DNA from: Thermoleophilia bacterium
Lineage (GTDB): Bacteria; Actinomycetota; Thermoleophilia; Gaiellales; SKUG01
Reading direction: 5' to 3'
Assembly (NCBI GenBank): GCA_007122215.1
Contig: SKUG01000256.1
Span: 1-5,013, forward strand
DNA length: 5,013 nt
Shown: positions 1 to 5,013 of the stretch, one piece after another
How the letters are laid out: the number at the start of each line of letters is the position of its first letter
Position numbering within the stretch: position 1 is the first letter of the stretch
The notes under the pieces: generated by a model
Database searches by the model: none
What the model was told of the DNA's origin: nothing
What the model saw: only the letters and a program-made list of their open reading frames with translations
Position numbers and translations under genes: made by a program

Positions 1-597
1 CACTGCCACGCCTGGGCAGCAGCAGCCATCCTCACCCAGGAGCCGCCCAACGGGGTGACCCGACGCGGCGTGACCTTCACCCAGGACGACCTCAAGGGGC
101 TGGTGACCGCGCTCTACTACAAGCCGGTCGTGCGCTGGATCAACGGGCGCCGCGCCTACCCGGAGGGCCACCGCTTCTACACCGCCGAGGCCTACGAGGA
201 CATCCATCCGGCGTGGCTGGACTACATCGTGCGGCTCTACATCGGCTACTACCGCTACCCGTTCATCATGGACATCGACCGCGGACCGGAGGTCTGGAAC
301 TTCCCGGCCTACTCCTACGAGCGCACGCTGACCCGGAACGATGACGGCACCGCTGCGGTGACGCTGCGGGTGCGCTTCGCATCGGCCCGGCTGAACTCGC
401 GGGGCACGTTCTTCTTCGAGCGCACGTACACCTACACGCTGCGCCCGGGGACCCTGGGTGAGTACACCGGCGCGAGCCGCACCAACCACCCGGACTTCGC
501 ATGGCTGCCGGGCGGGCGCGAGCGCGATGCCACCGTGAACCCGCACGTGACCCCCGAGCTCGTCGAGGAGATCATCGGCAATGGATACGAGGCCTGA
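1..597 (+). CDS. Secreted transglutaminase-elicitor-like protein, copy 1 (5' end missing)
   Basis: This is the C-terminal 198 residues of a protein closely similar to the two complete copies downstream; the open frame enters from the left edge. The first visible residues are H-C-H-A-W, the motif holding the presumed nucleophilic cysteine (codon 4-6), so the signal peptide and N-terminal block lie outside. It then shows GVTRRGVTFTQDDLKGL, RLYIGYYRYP, DIDRGPEVWNFPAY and SRTNHPDFAWLPGGR. The block order matches Phytophthora GP42-type transglutaminases, which cross-link protein glutamine to lysine; that is family knowledge, and activity here is inferred. Counting by eye, about 146 of 198 residues equal copy 3. 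The visible part has a single cysteine. The 3' end overlaps the lipoprotein gene by 17 bases and supplies its ribosome binding site. Family assignment is fairly firm, substrate unknown. Confidence 0.85.
   Translation, partial: HCHAWAAAAILTQEPPNGVTRRGVTFTQDDLKGLVTALYYKPVVRWINGRRAYPEGHRFYTAEAYEDIHPAWLDYIVRLYIGYYRYPFIMDIDRGPEVWNFPAYSYERTLTRNDDGTAAVTLRVRFASARLNSRGTFFFERTYTYTLRPGTLGEYTGASRTNHPDFAWLPGGRERDATVNPHVTPELVEEIIGNGYEA
565..570 (+). promoter_or_regulatory. Ribosome binding site of the lipoprotein gene, inside copy 1
   Basis: GAGGAG lies 10 bases upstream of the ATG at 581 and is part of two glutamate codons of transglutaminase copy 1. Copies 2 and 3 have an AAC GAG sequence at the equivalent place and so lack it. 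The site supports the choice of 581 as start and implies coupled translation from the upstream gene. Confidence 0.6.
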
Positions 598-1132
598 CGT
601 AGCGGCGAGGCGGCGCGGACGCAGGTGGGTCCTGCTGCTCTGCGCGGCGGGCGTTGCCCTCGCCGGCTGCGGCGGCGCGGACGCGGACGCGGACCGTGCC
701 GACCCCGGCAACGGCCCGGCGCAGGACCCGCCAGCCGCCGAGCCTGCCGAGGCCCCCGACAACGGGATCTTCCGTCTCGGCCACACCTGGCAGCTGACCT
801 TCAGCGAGGACGACACCTCGGTCGCAGCCGATGGCTCGGTGGAGACTGCCGTTCGCGCCGTCCGCTTCGAGGTCGTGGAGGCACCGAAGGACCCTGACGG
901 GCCGTGGCTGGTGCGGATGACCGAGGCCGTCCCGACCCCACCGTTCGAGGAGGGGTTCATGCTCAGCTACGTGCTGCAGGAGGCCGCTGACCGCCGGGAG
1001 ATGGTCCTGACCGGGGTGGGACCGGTGGGACGGGACCTGATCGAGCCCGAGAACGCCGAGGTCATCCTCGGGCAGGGGTTCCCGCTGCCCGAGCGCTTCG
1101 ATGCGCCGCCAACGTCGAGCCAGCCGGGGTAG
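581..1132 (+). CDS. Small predicted lipoprotein coupled to transglutaminase copy 1
   Basis: I do not recognise a named family. The 183-residue product has a basic N-terminus (RRRGRR at 10-15), a hydrophobic stretch (about 16-28) and a lipobox L27-A28-G29-C30, so it should be cleaved before C30, lipidated and held on the outer face of the membrane. Residues 31-62 form an Ala/Asp/Pro-rich linker that starts with a short ADADAD repeat. Residues 63-175 look like one small, mostly beta, folded domain (FRLGHTWQLTF, VRFEVVEAP, GFMLSYVLQ, MVLTGVG). The start at 581 has an RBS at 565-570 and overlaps the end of copy 1 (stop 595-597), so the two are very likely one operon. The position suggests a role tied to the secreted enzyme, such as a surface partner, substrate or inhibitor. 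That is inference only. No later start would keep the basic n-region. Confidence 0.8.
   Translation: MDTRPDVAARRRGRRWVLLLCAAGVALAGCGGADADADRADPGNGPAQDPPAAEPAEAPDNGIFRLGHTWQLTFSEDDTSVAADGSVETAVRAVRFEVVEAPKDPDGPWLVRMTEAVPTPPFEEGFMLSYVLQEAADRREMVLTGVGPVGRDLIEPENAEVILGQGFPLPERFDAPPTSSQPG
677..694 (+). repeat. Three tandem GCGGAC hexamers in the lipoprotein linker
   Basis: Three exact copies of GCGGAC begin three residues after the lipidated cysteine and encode alternating Ala-Asp. The unit length keeps the frame, so slippage would change linker length only. Confidence 0.7.
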
Positions 1133-1160
1133 CCCGCACGCCGCGGCACCGCACCTCCCT

Positions 1161-1186
1161 GTACGGATGCCGCACGTCGTCGTACG
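1161..1186 (+). promoter_or_regulatory. GTACG/CGTAC inverted repeat near the promoter of copy 2
   Basis: GTACG at 1161-1165 faces CGTAC at 1181-1185. The second arm is part of the palindrome CGTACG and overlaps the proposed -10 of copy 2. The arms are 20 bases apart, about two helical turns, as in many dimeric repressor sites. Nothing comparable precedes copy 3, so this may be chance. Confidence 0.2.
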
Positions 1187-1188
1187 CT
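1183..1188 (+). promoter_or_regulatory. Possible -10 box of copy 2 (TACGCT)
   Basis: TACGCT fits the TANNNT pattern of actinobacterial -10 boxes. It sits in GTACGCTGGAGG (1182-1193), which matches GTACCGTGGAGG (2222-2233) ahead of copy 3 at 10 of 12 positions. No convincing -35 is seen 17 bases upstream. A transcript would start near 1195, giving a leader of about 77 bases. Confidence 0.35.
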
Positions 1189-1260
1189 GGAGGCACCGTG
1201 TGGCCAGGGGATGGGCCACGGCGCGCAGCCATGGTGCGGCAGCGCGGACGTCACGGATGT

Positions 1261-1266
1261 GGGGGG
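1261..1266 (+). promoter_or_regulatory. G-run ribosome binding site of copy 2
   Basis: GGGGGG ends five bases before the ATG at 1272. Copy 3 has the same layout, with GGGGG ending six bases before its ATG. This favours 1272 over the overlapping ATG at 1269 (two-base gap) and the ATG at 1257, which lies upstream of the G-run. Confidence 0.45.
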
Positions 1267-1271
1267 ACATG

Positions 1272-2180
1272 ATGTTGGAAACCACGCGGGCACTACGGCT
1301 GATGCCGCTGCTCATCGCCTCGATCGTTGCGCTTGCGATGCTCATGCACCCGCATGCGGCCGCGGCGTCCACGACCACCGAGTCTGCACGCGCCGCGAAG
1401 ATCCCGTGGTCGGGCCACTGGTGGCCGACCCTCAACCGCCAGGGATCGGTCAACCTCTACGACCGGGGGGGCCCGCTCGAGAAGTACGACCGCTTCGTCC
1501 AGGCACGGTCGGGCACCGCCAGCCAGGCGCGACAGTGGGAGCTGCGCAACCGCTACACCGAGAACCCGTCTGCGACCTGGTGGGGACACTGCCACGCCTG
1601 GGCCGCGGCATCGATCATGCTGCCCGAGCCCCCGAACGGGGTCACGCGCCGCGGCGTCAGCTTCACCCAGGACGACCTGAAGGGCCTCGTCACGGCGATG
1701 TACCACTCGCCGGTCATCCGCTGGATCAACGGCAGCCGTGCCTACCCGGAGGGCCACCAGCACTACAGCGCCGCCGCATGGGCCGACATGCACCCGGCGT
1801 GGCTGGACTACGTGACCCGCCTCTACATCGGCTACTACCGCCACCCGGTGATCTATGACATCGATCGCGGACCGGAGGTCTGGAACTTCCCGGCCTACGC
1901 CTACACCCGCAGCGCCACGCGGCGCTCCGACGGGTCCCTGGCCGTGACGCTGCGCGTGCGCTTTGCCAGCGCGACGCTCAACACCCGCGGCACCCGCTTC
2001 TTCGAGCGGACCTACACCTACGTCCTGCGATCCGGGACGCTGGGGCAGTACACGGGCGCGAGCCGCACCAACCATCCGGACTTCTCCTGGATCCCGGGCG
2101 GACGGCAGGCAACCGGGGTGAACCCGCACCTCAGCGCTGCGGTCATCAACGAGATCATCGGCGGCGGGTACCGCGTCTAG
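1272..2180 (+). CDS. Secreted transglutaminase-elicitor-like protein, copy 2
   Basis: This is a complete 302-residue exported protein of the oomycete elicitor transglutaminase type. Residues 1-32 are a Sec signal peptide with basic R6/R9, a hydrophobic core at about 10-25 and likely cleavage after the alanine run at 29-32. The mature part has PWSGHWWPT, LEKYD, then W-W-G-H-C107-H-A-W with the presumed catalytic cysteine. Next come GVSFTQDDLKGL, HPAWLDYVTRLYIGYYRHP, DIDRGPEVWNFPAY (V203-W204-N205-x-P207) and NHPDFSWIPGG with H268 and D270. H268 is a candidate catalytic histidine, by conservation only. C107 is the only cysteine, so there are no disulfides. The ATG at 1272 has a G-run RBS and gives exactly the length of copy 3; an ATG at 1101 would place about 57 residues of basic, non-signal sequence in front. 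The gene appears to have its own promoter. Cross-linking of external or cell-surface proteins is inferred from the family, and hydrolysis is an alternative. Confidence 0.88.
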   Translation: MLETTRALRLMPLLIASIVALAMLMHPHAAAASTTTESARAAKIPWSGHWWPTLNRQGSVNLYDRGGPLEKYDRFVQARSGTASQARQWELRNRYTENPSATWWGHCHAWAAASIMLPEPPNGVTRRGVSFTQDDLKGLVTAMYHSPVIRWINGSRAYPEGHQHYSAAAWADMHPAWLDYVTRLYIGYYRHPVIYDIDRGPEVWNFPAYAYTRSATRRSDGSLAVTLRVRFASATLNTRGTRFFERTYTYVLRSGTLGQYTGASRTNHPDFSWIPGGRQATGVNPHLSAAVINEIIGGGYRV

Positions 2181-2193
2181 GCCCGCCCGCCGC
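2161..2193 (+). terminator. GC stem at the end of copy 2, weak terminator candidate
   Basis: GCGGCGGG (2161-2168) pairs perfectly with CCCGCCGC (2186-2193), an 8-bp stem with a 17-base loop that contains the stop codon. There is no U-tract, so if it acts it is not a classical intrinsic terminator. Strings of this kind arise easily in GC-rich DNA. Confidence 0.25.
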
Positions 2194-2199
2194 ACCCCC

Positions 2200-2228
2200 T
2201 TGCCACGGGAGGAGGCCCGATGTACCGT
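2200..2228 (+). promoter_or_regulatory. Promoter of copy 3 (TTGCCA-N17-TACCGT)
   Basis: TTGCCA at 2200-2205 matches the -35 consensus TTGACA at five of six positions. A 17-base spacer separates it from TACCGT at 2223-2228, a TANNNT -10. The predicted transcript start is near 2235, leaving a leader of about 103 bases. It lies 20 bases after the stop of copy 2, so copy 3 can be transcribed on its own. Confidence 0.5.
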
Positions 2229-2299
2229 GGAGGGGTGTCGGAGTGCCGCGCCAGGGACGGGGGCGGCATCCCGGGGGGACCACGATCATCGAGCCATCG

Positions 2300-2332
2300 C
2301 GCATGGGGGCGCGTGGCCCGACGCATGGGGGC
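2300..2332 (+). repeat. Direct repeat CGCATGGGGGC in the leader of copy 3
   Basis: The 11-base unit occurs exactly at 2300-2310 and 2322-2332, a 22-base period. The second unit carries the G-run used as RBS. The first could be a decoy ribosome site or half of a regulator site; no function can be read from sequence alone. Confidence 0.5.
2327..2331 (+). promoter_or_regulatory. G-run ribosome binding site of copy 3
   Basis: GGGGG ends six bases before the ATG at 2338. Upstream in-frame codons lead to non-signal sequence, so the RBS and the signal peptide agree on 2338. Confidence 0.45.
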
Positions 2333-2337
2333 ATGTC

Positions 2338-3246
2338 ATGCAGGTTCAGGGACGAACCACGCTCGCTGGCAGCATCGTTGCGATGCTGCTCGTACTCGCA
2401 ACCGCGCTGCTGCTGGCACCTGCGCCAGCCCAGGCCCAGACCATCAGGGAGTCCGGCCGCGTCGCTGAGCTGCCCTGGTCGGGCTACTGGTGGCCCACCT
2501 ATACCGGCCACACCAACCTCTTCGACCCGGGCCGTCCGCTGGAGAAGTACGACCGCTACATCGAGGCCACGACGGGCACCCGGGGCGGCTCGCAGGAGTG
2601 GGAGCGGCGCAACCGCTCCACCAACAACCCGGCTGCATCGTGGTGGGGCCACTGCCACGCCTGGGCCGCAGCCTCGATCTGGCTGCCCGAGCCGCCCGCA
2701 GGTGTCACCCGCAACGGCATCAGCTTCACCCAGGACGACCTGGAGGGCCTGATCACGGCGCTCTACTACCAGCCGGTGGTGCGCTGGATCAACGGGCGCC
2801 GCGCCTACTCCCAGAACGATCCCCGCTACAGCGCGGCGGCCTACGAGGACATGTTCCCGGCGTGGCTGGACTACGTGACCCGCCTGTACATCGGCTACTA
2901 CCGCTACCCGGTGATCTTCGACATCGATCGCGGACCGGAGGTCTGGAACTTCCCGGCCTACGCCTACGAGCGCACCCTGGTGCAGAACGCGAACGGCACC
3001 CAGTCGGTGACCCTGCGGATCCGCTTTGCCAGCGCGACGCTCAACACCCGGGGCACCCGCTTCTTCGAGCGGACCTACACCTACACGCTGCGACCAGGCA
3101 CCCTGGGGCAGTACACCGGCGCGAGCCGCACCAACCACCCGGACTTCTCCTGGATCCCGGGCGGTCGCCGGCAGTCGCCGTCGGTCAACCCGCACATCGA
3201 TCCGGATGTCGTCAACGAGATCATCGGCGGCGGGTACCGCGTCTAG
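2338..3246 (+). CDS. Secreted transglutaminase-elicitor-like protein, copy 3
   Basis: Complete at 302 residues. Residues 1-33 are a Sec signal peptide (R6, hydrophobic 9-26, cleavage expected after A-Q-A33) unrelated in sequence to that of copy 2. Conserved blocks follow: P46-W-S-G-Y-W-W-P-T54, E69-K-Y-D72, W-W-G-H-C106-H-A-W, GISFTQDDLEGL, RLYIGYYRYP, DIDRGPE, V202-W-N-F-P206-AYAYE and NHPDFSWIPGGR with H267 and D269. C106 is the sole cysteine. VWNxP lies where GP42 carries Pep-13 (VWNQPVRGFKVYE), the 13-residue epitope plants sense; the Trp and Pro are reported essential in the oomycete enzyme. The surrounding WxGxCHAW and HPDFxWxP blocks also agree with GP42 as I remember it. The start at 2338 is set by the RBS, the signal peptide and equal length with copy 2. 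It is expected to be secreted and to cross-link or hydrolyse Gln side chains; the substrate is unknown. Confidence 0.88.
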   Translation: MQVQGRTTLAGSIVAMLLVLATALLLAPAPAQAQTIRESGRVAELPWSGYWWPTYTGHTNLFDPGRPLEKYDRYIEATTGTRGGSQEWERRNRSTNNPAASWWGHCHAWAAASIWLPEPPAGVTRNGISFTQDDLEGLITALYYQPVVRWINGRRAYSQNDPRYSAAAYEDMFPAWLDYVTRLYIGYYRYPVIFDIDRGPEVWNFPAYAYERTLVQNANGTQSVTLRIRFASATLNTRGTRFFERTYTYTLRPGTLGQYTGASRTNHPDFSWIPGGRRQSPSVNPHIDPDVVNEIIGGGYRV

Positions 3247-3249
3247 GAG

Positions 3250-3268
3250 CCGGCGCTGCCCGGGCCGG
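3250..3268 (+). terminator. Short GC hairpin after copy 3
   Basis: CCGGC (3250-3254) can pair with GCCGG (3264-3268) around a 9-base loop containing part of the palindrome GCCCGGGC. The stem is short and has no U-tract. It is the only candidate for ending copy 3 transcription before glpX, and it is weak. Confidence 0.2.
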
Positions 3269-3300
3269 AGGGCCGCGGGAGCAGCCATGTGGCGATGCGG

Positions 3301-3306
3301 TAGCCT
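3301..3306 (+). promoter_or_regulatory. -10 box of glpX, leaderless layout (TAGCCT)
   Basis: TAGCCT fits TANNNT and ends six bases before the ATG at 3313. A start of transcription seven bases past the -10 would fall on the A of that ATG. Leaderless mRNAs of this layout are common in actinobacteria. No purine-rich RBS stands before the ATG, which agrees. The region at -35 is not recognisable. Confidence 0.5.
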
Positions 3307-3312
3307 TGACCC

Positions 3313-4329
3313 ATGGCTGAACGACCTGACCGAAACCTCGCACTCGAACTCGCCCGCGTCACCGAGGCCGCGGCCCTGTCGGCCGCCCGCCTGGTCGGCC
3401 GCGGTGACAAGAACGCCGCCGACCGGGCAGCGGTCGATGCGATGCGACACATGCTCGACACCATCGAGATGGACGGCACCGTGATCATCGGCGAGGGCGA
3501 GAAGGACGATGCGCCCATGCTCCACAACGGGGAGCGCATCGGCACCGGCACCCCGCCGGTGGTCGACATCGCGGTCGACCCCCTGGAGGGAACGACGCTC
3601 ACCGCACACGGCCAGCCCAACGCGCTGGCGGTGATCGCGCTCGCCGAGCAGGGCACGATGTTCGATCCCGGCCCGGCGATGTACATGGAGAAGCTCGCCA
3701 CCGACCAGGAGGCAGCACACGCCATCGACATCGAGCGCCCGCTCGAGGACAACCTGCGCGACGTCGCACAGGCCAAGGGCAAGCGGGTGGGGGAGCTCAC
3801 CGTGGTGATCCTCGACCGCCCGCGCCACGCGGAGGCGATGCGCACCATCCGCGAGGCCGGCGCACGCATCCGCCTGATCAGCGACGGCGACGTGGCCGGC
3901 GCGATCGCCGCAGCTCGCCCCGAGAGCCCGATCGACCTGCTGTACGGCATCGGCGGGACCCCGGAGGGGGTGCTGGCCGCGGCAGCCATCCGCTGCCTCG
4001 GGGGGCAGATCTGCGGACGCCTGTGGGCCCGCGACGATGCCGAGCTCGCCGCGATCCGCGAGTTCGGCCACGACCCCGAGGGCGTACTCACCCGGACCGA
4101 CCTCGTGCGCGGCAGCGACGTCTTCTTCGCCGCCACCGGCGTCACCGACGGGGACTTCCTGCAGGGCGTGCGCTACCACCGCGGCGGCGCCACCACCGAG
4201 TCGATGGTGATGCGCTCGCGCTCGGGCACGGTCCGGATCATCCAGTCCCGGCACAACCGGGAGAAGCTCGCGCAGTACACCGGGGAGCGCTACTTCGCGA
4301 GCATGGCCGCACCCACCCCGCTCAGCTAG
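3313..4329 (+). CDS. glpX: Fructose-1,6-bisphosphatase class II (GlpX)
   Basis: This cytosolic enzyme hydrolyses fructose 1,6-bisphosphate to fructose 6-phosphate and phosphate, the committed step of gluconeogenesis, with Mn2+ or Mg2+. At 338 residues it has normal family length. Diagnostic motifs are G29-R-G-D-K33-N-A-A-D37, G60-E61-G-E-K-D-D, D89-P-L-E-G-T94-T, S190-D-G-D, Y211-G-I-G-G-T-P-E218 and T275-G-V-T-D-G-D. K33, D37, E61, D89 and T94 line up, four residues on, with the E. coli GlpX catalytic and metal residues K29, D33, E57, D85 and T90; E218 corresponds to the metal ligand E213. All are intact. The start at 3313 agrees with the family N-terminus (RNLALELARVTEAAA) and the leaderless -10. 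It is a housekeeping gene on the same strand as the transglutaminase array but with its own promoter, and it converges on the next gene with a 12-base gap. Confidence 0.96.
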   Translation: MAERPDRNLALELARVTEAAALSAARLVGRGDKNAADRAAVDAMRHMLDTIEMDGTVIIGEGEKDDAPMLHNGERIGTGTPPVVDIAVDPLEGTTLTAHGQPNALAVIALAEQGTMFDPGPAMYMEKLATDQEAAHAIDIERPLEDNLRDVAQAKGKRVGELTVVILDRPRHAEAMRTIREAGARIRLISDGDVAGAIAAARPESPIDLLYGIGGTPEGVLAAAAIRCLGGQICGRLWARDDAELAAIREFGHDPEGVLTRTDLVRGSDVFFAATGVTDGDFLQGVRYHRGGATTESMVMRSRSGTVRIIQSRHNREKLAQYTGERYFASMAAPTPLS

Positions 4330-4341
4330 CCCAGGCAGGAC

Positions 4342-5013
4342 CTAGGCGCCGCGGCTGCGCCAGCGCCGGGCGCGGTCGAGCAGTGCCGACACCGTGGACT
4401 CGGAGACCGTGCGCGCACCGATGCGTGGCCCGTGTGCGTCGTCGCCGTGGTCGTCGCTGCCGGCAGTCTGGACCAGTCCGTGCTGCTCGGCAAAGCCAGC
4501 CCACGCCTCGAGGGCATCGCTGTCGTGGTGGGGGTGGTCGACCTCCACCCCATCCAGCCCCCCGCGGACGGCATCGAGGGCGATGGGCAGCATCTCGGCC
4601 GTTGCCCGCCAGCGGGAGGGGTGCGCGAGCACGGCAGCGCCCCCGGCAGCATGGATCGCATCGATGCCCTGCTGCAGCCGGTAGGGGGCCGGCCAGACGT
4701 GACCTGCACCACCGACGCCCAGCCAGCGGCTCCCGAAGGCCTCCTCGATGTCTGCCACGAGCCCGTGGCGCAGCATCACGCGTGCGACGTGGGGCCGGCC
4801 CACCGGAGCTCCGGCAGCGACCTCGAGCACCTCGTCGAGCAGGTCGAGCCCCGTGTGCGCCTGCAGCTGCTCACAGATGGACCGAGCCCGCCGCAGGCGC
4901 TCGCCCCGGTGCCACTGCTCCAGCTCGAGCAGCCCCGGGTGCCGGCGATCCACCCCGTAGCCGAGGAGGTGGATCGTGCCATGCTCGGGGGCCCGGCAGG
5001 AGAGCTCGATGCC
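4342..5013 (-). CDS. PHP-domain phosphoesterase, RNase AM/YciV-like (5' end missing)
   Basis: The C-terminal 223 residues are visible; the frame is open to the right edge, so the start and the N-terminal HxHxD metal motif lie outside. In reading order it shows GIELSC, GTIHLLGYGVDRRHPGL, RPHVAR (4780-4797), AHPSRW (4609-4626), EVDHPHH (4525-4545) and the late metal motif GSDDHG (4444-4461). This series is typical of PHP proteins related to E. coli RnmA (YciV), a 5'-3' exoribonuclease that trims rRNA 5' ends and also removes the 3'-phosphate of nucleoside 3',5'-bisphosphates. Which activity dominates here cannot be told. A GTG at 4953 could be read as a start, but conserved family sequence continues upstream of it, so it is internal. 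It is convergent with glpX, and nothing suggests a link to the secreted proteins. Confidence 0.85.
   Translation of the reverse strand, partial: GIELSCRAPEHGTIHLLGYGVDRRHPGLLELEQWHRGERLRRARSICEQLQAHTGLDLLDEVLEVAAGAPVGRPHVARVMLRHGLVADIEEAFGSRWLGVGGAGHVWPAPYRLQQGIDAIHAAGGAAVLAHPSRWRATAEMLPIALDAVRGGLDGVEVDHPHHDSDALEAWAGFAEQHGLVQTAGSDDHGDDAHGPRIGARTVSESTVSALLDRARRWRSRGA

Noticed and set aside
1101..1271. In-frame upstream extension of copy 2 from an ATG at 1101
   Set aside because: It would overlap the lipoprotein gene and add about 57 basic residues before a clear signal peptide; the start at 1272 gives the same length as copy 3.
1195..1271. Riboswitch in the leaders of copies 2 and 3
   Set aside because: I compared them with c-di-GMP and c-di-AMP riboswitch patterns and saw no matching core; the leaders are also short.
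572..2195. Minus-strand open frames opposite the lipoprotein gene and copy 2 (572-1453, 1293-2195)
   Set aside because: Shadow frames of GC-rich coding DNA, Arg/Gly/Ala-rich and without family features.
2490..3320. A 276-residue plus-strand frame overlapping copy 3
   Set aside because: It is a shifted frame of copy 3 with Pro/Arg/His-rich sequence and no start signal.
2155..4254. Long minus-strand open frame opposite copy 3 and glpX
   Set aside because: It is antisense to two well-supported genes, has low-complexity Gly/Ala/Val/Arg composition and mirrors GC-rich codon bias; no recognisable motif.
4345..4361. Hairpin GGCGC/GCGCC as a bidirectional terminator between glpX and the PHP gene
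   Set aside because: Only five pairs, inside the PHP coding region and without a U-tract on either strand.

Overview
The window is GC-rich throughout, with G/C-biased third codon positions, TANNNT-type -10 elements close to start codons and a GlpX-type fructose bisphosphatase. This points to a high-GC actinobacterium, possibly a deep-branching or marine lineage. The lineage is inferred from general character, since there is no rRNA here.

Layout: (i) Positions 1-3246 hold a tandem array of three paralogous secreted proteins, all on the + strand. Copy 1 is cut by the window edge and starts at its catalytic cysteine; copies 2 and 3 are complete and both 302 residues. They match the oomycete elicitor transglutaminase family (Phytophthora GP42 / Pfam TGase_elicitor). 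Shared features are an N-terminal PWSGxWWPT block, an EKYD motif, a W-G-H-C-H-A-W active-site motif, a VWNxP segment at the position of the plant-recognised Pep-13 epitope, and a C-terminal NHPDFxWxPGGR block. (ii) A small lipoprotein gene overlaps the end of copy 1 by 17 bases and lies between copies 1 and 2. It is probably translated by coupling. (iii) A glpX fructose-1,6-bisphosphatase gene follows, with a -10 box placed as for a leaderless mRNA. (iv) A convergent minus-strand gene, 12 bases beyond glpX, encodes the C-terminal part of a PHP-domain phosphoesterase of the RNase AM/YciV type. It runs off the right edge.

How it fits together: the left two thirds is an accessory, exported module and the right third is core metabolism. 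Copies 2 and 3 have their own apparent promoters and G-rich ribosome binding sites, while copy 1 is the one coupled to a lipoprotein. Copies 2 and 3 share long identical DNA blocks in their 3' halves but have unrelated signal peptides, which suggests gene conversion or selection on the catalytic half. The array may continue to the left of the window. No tRNA, rRNA, CRISPR array or insertion sequence was seen, and no gene-free stretch exceeds 160 bases.
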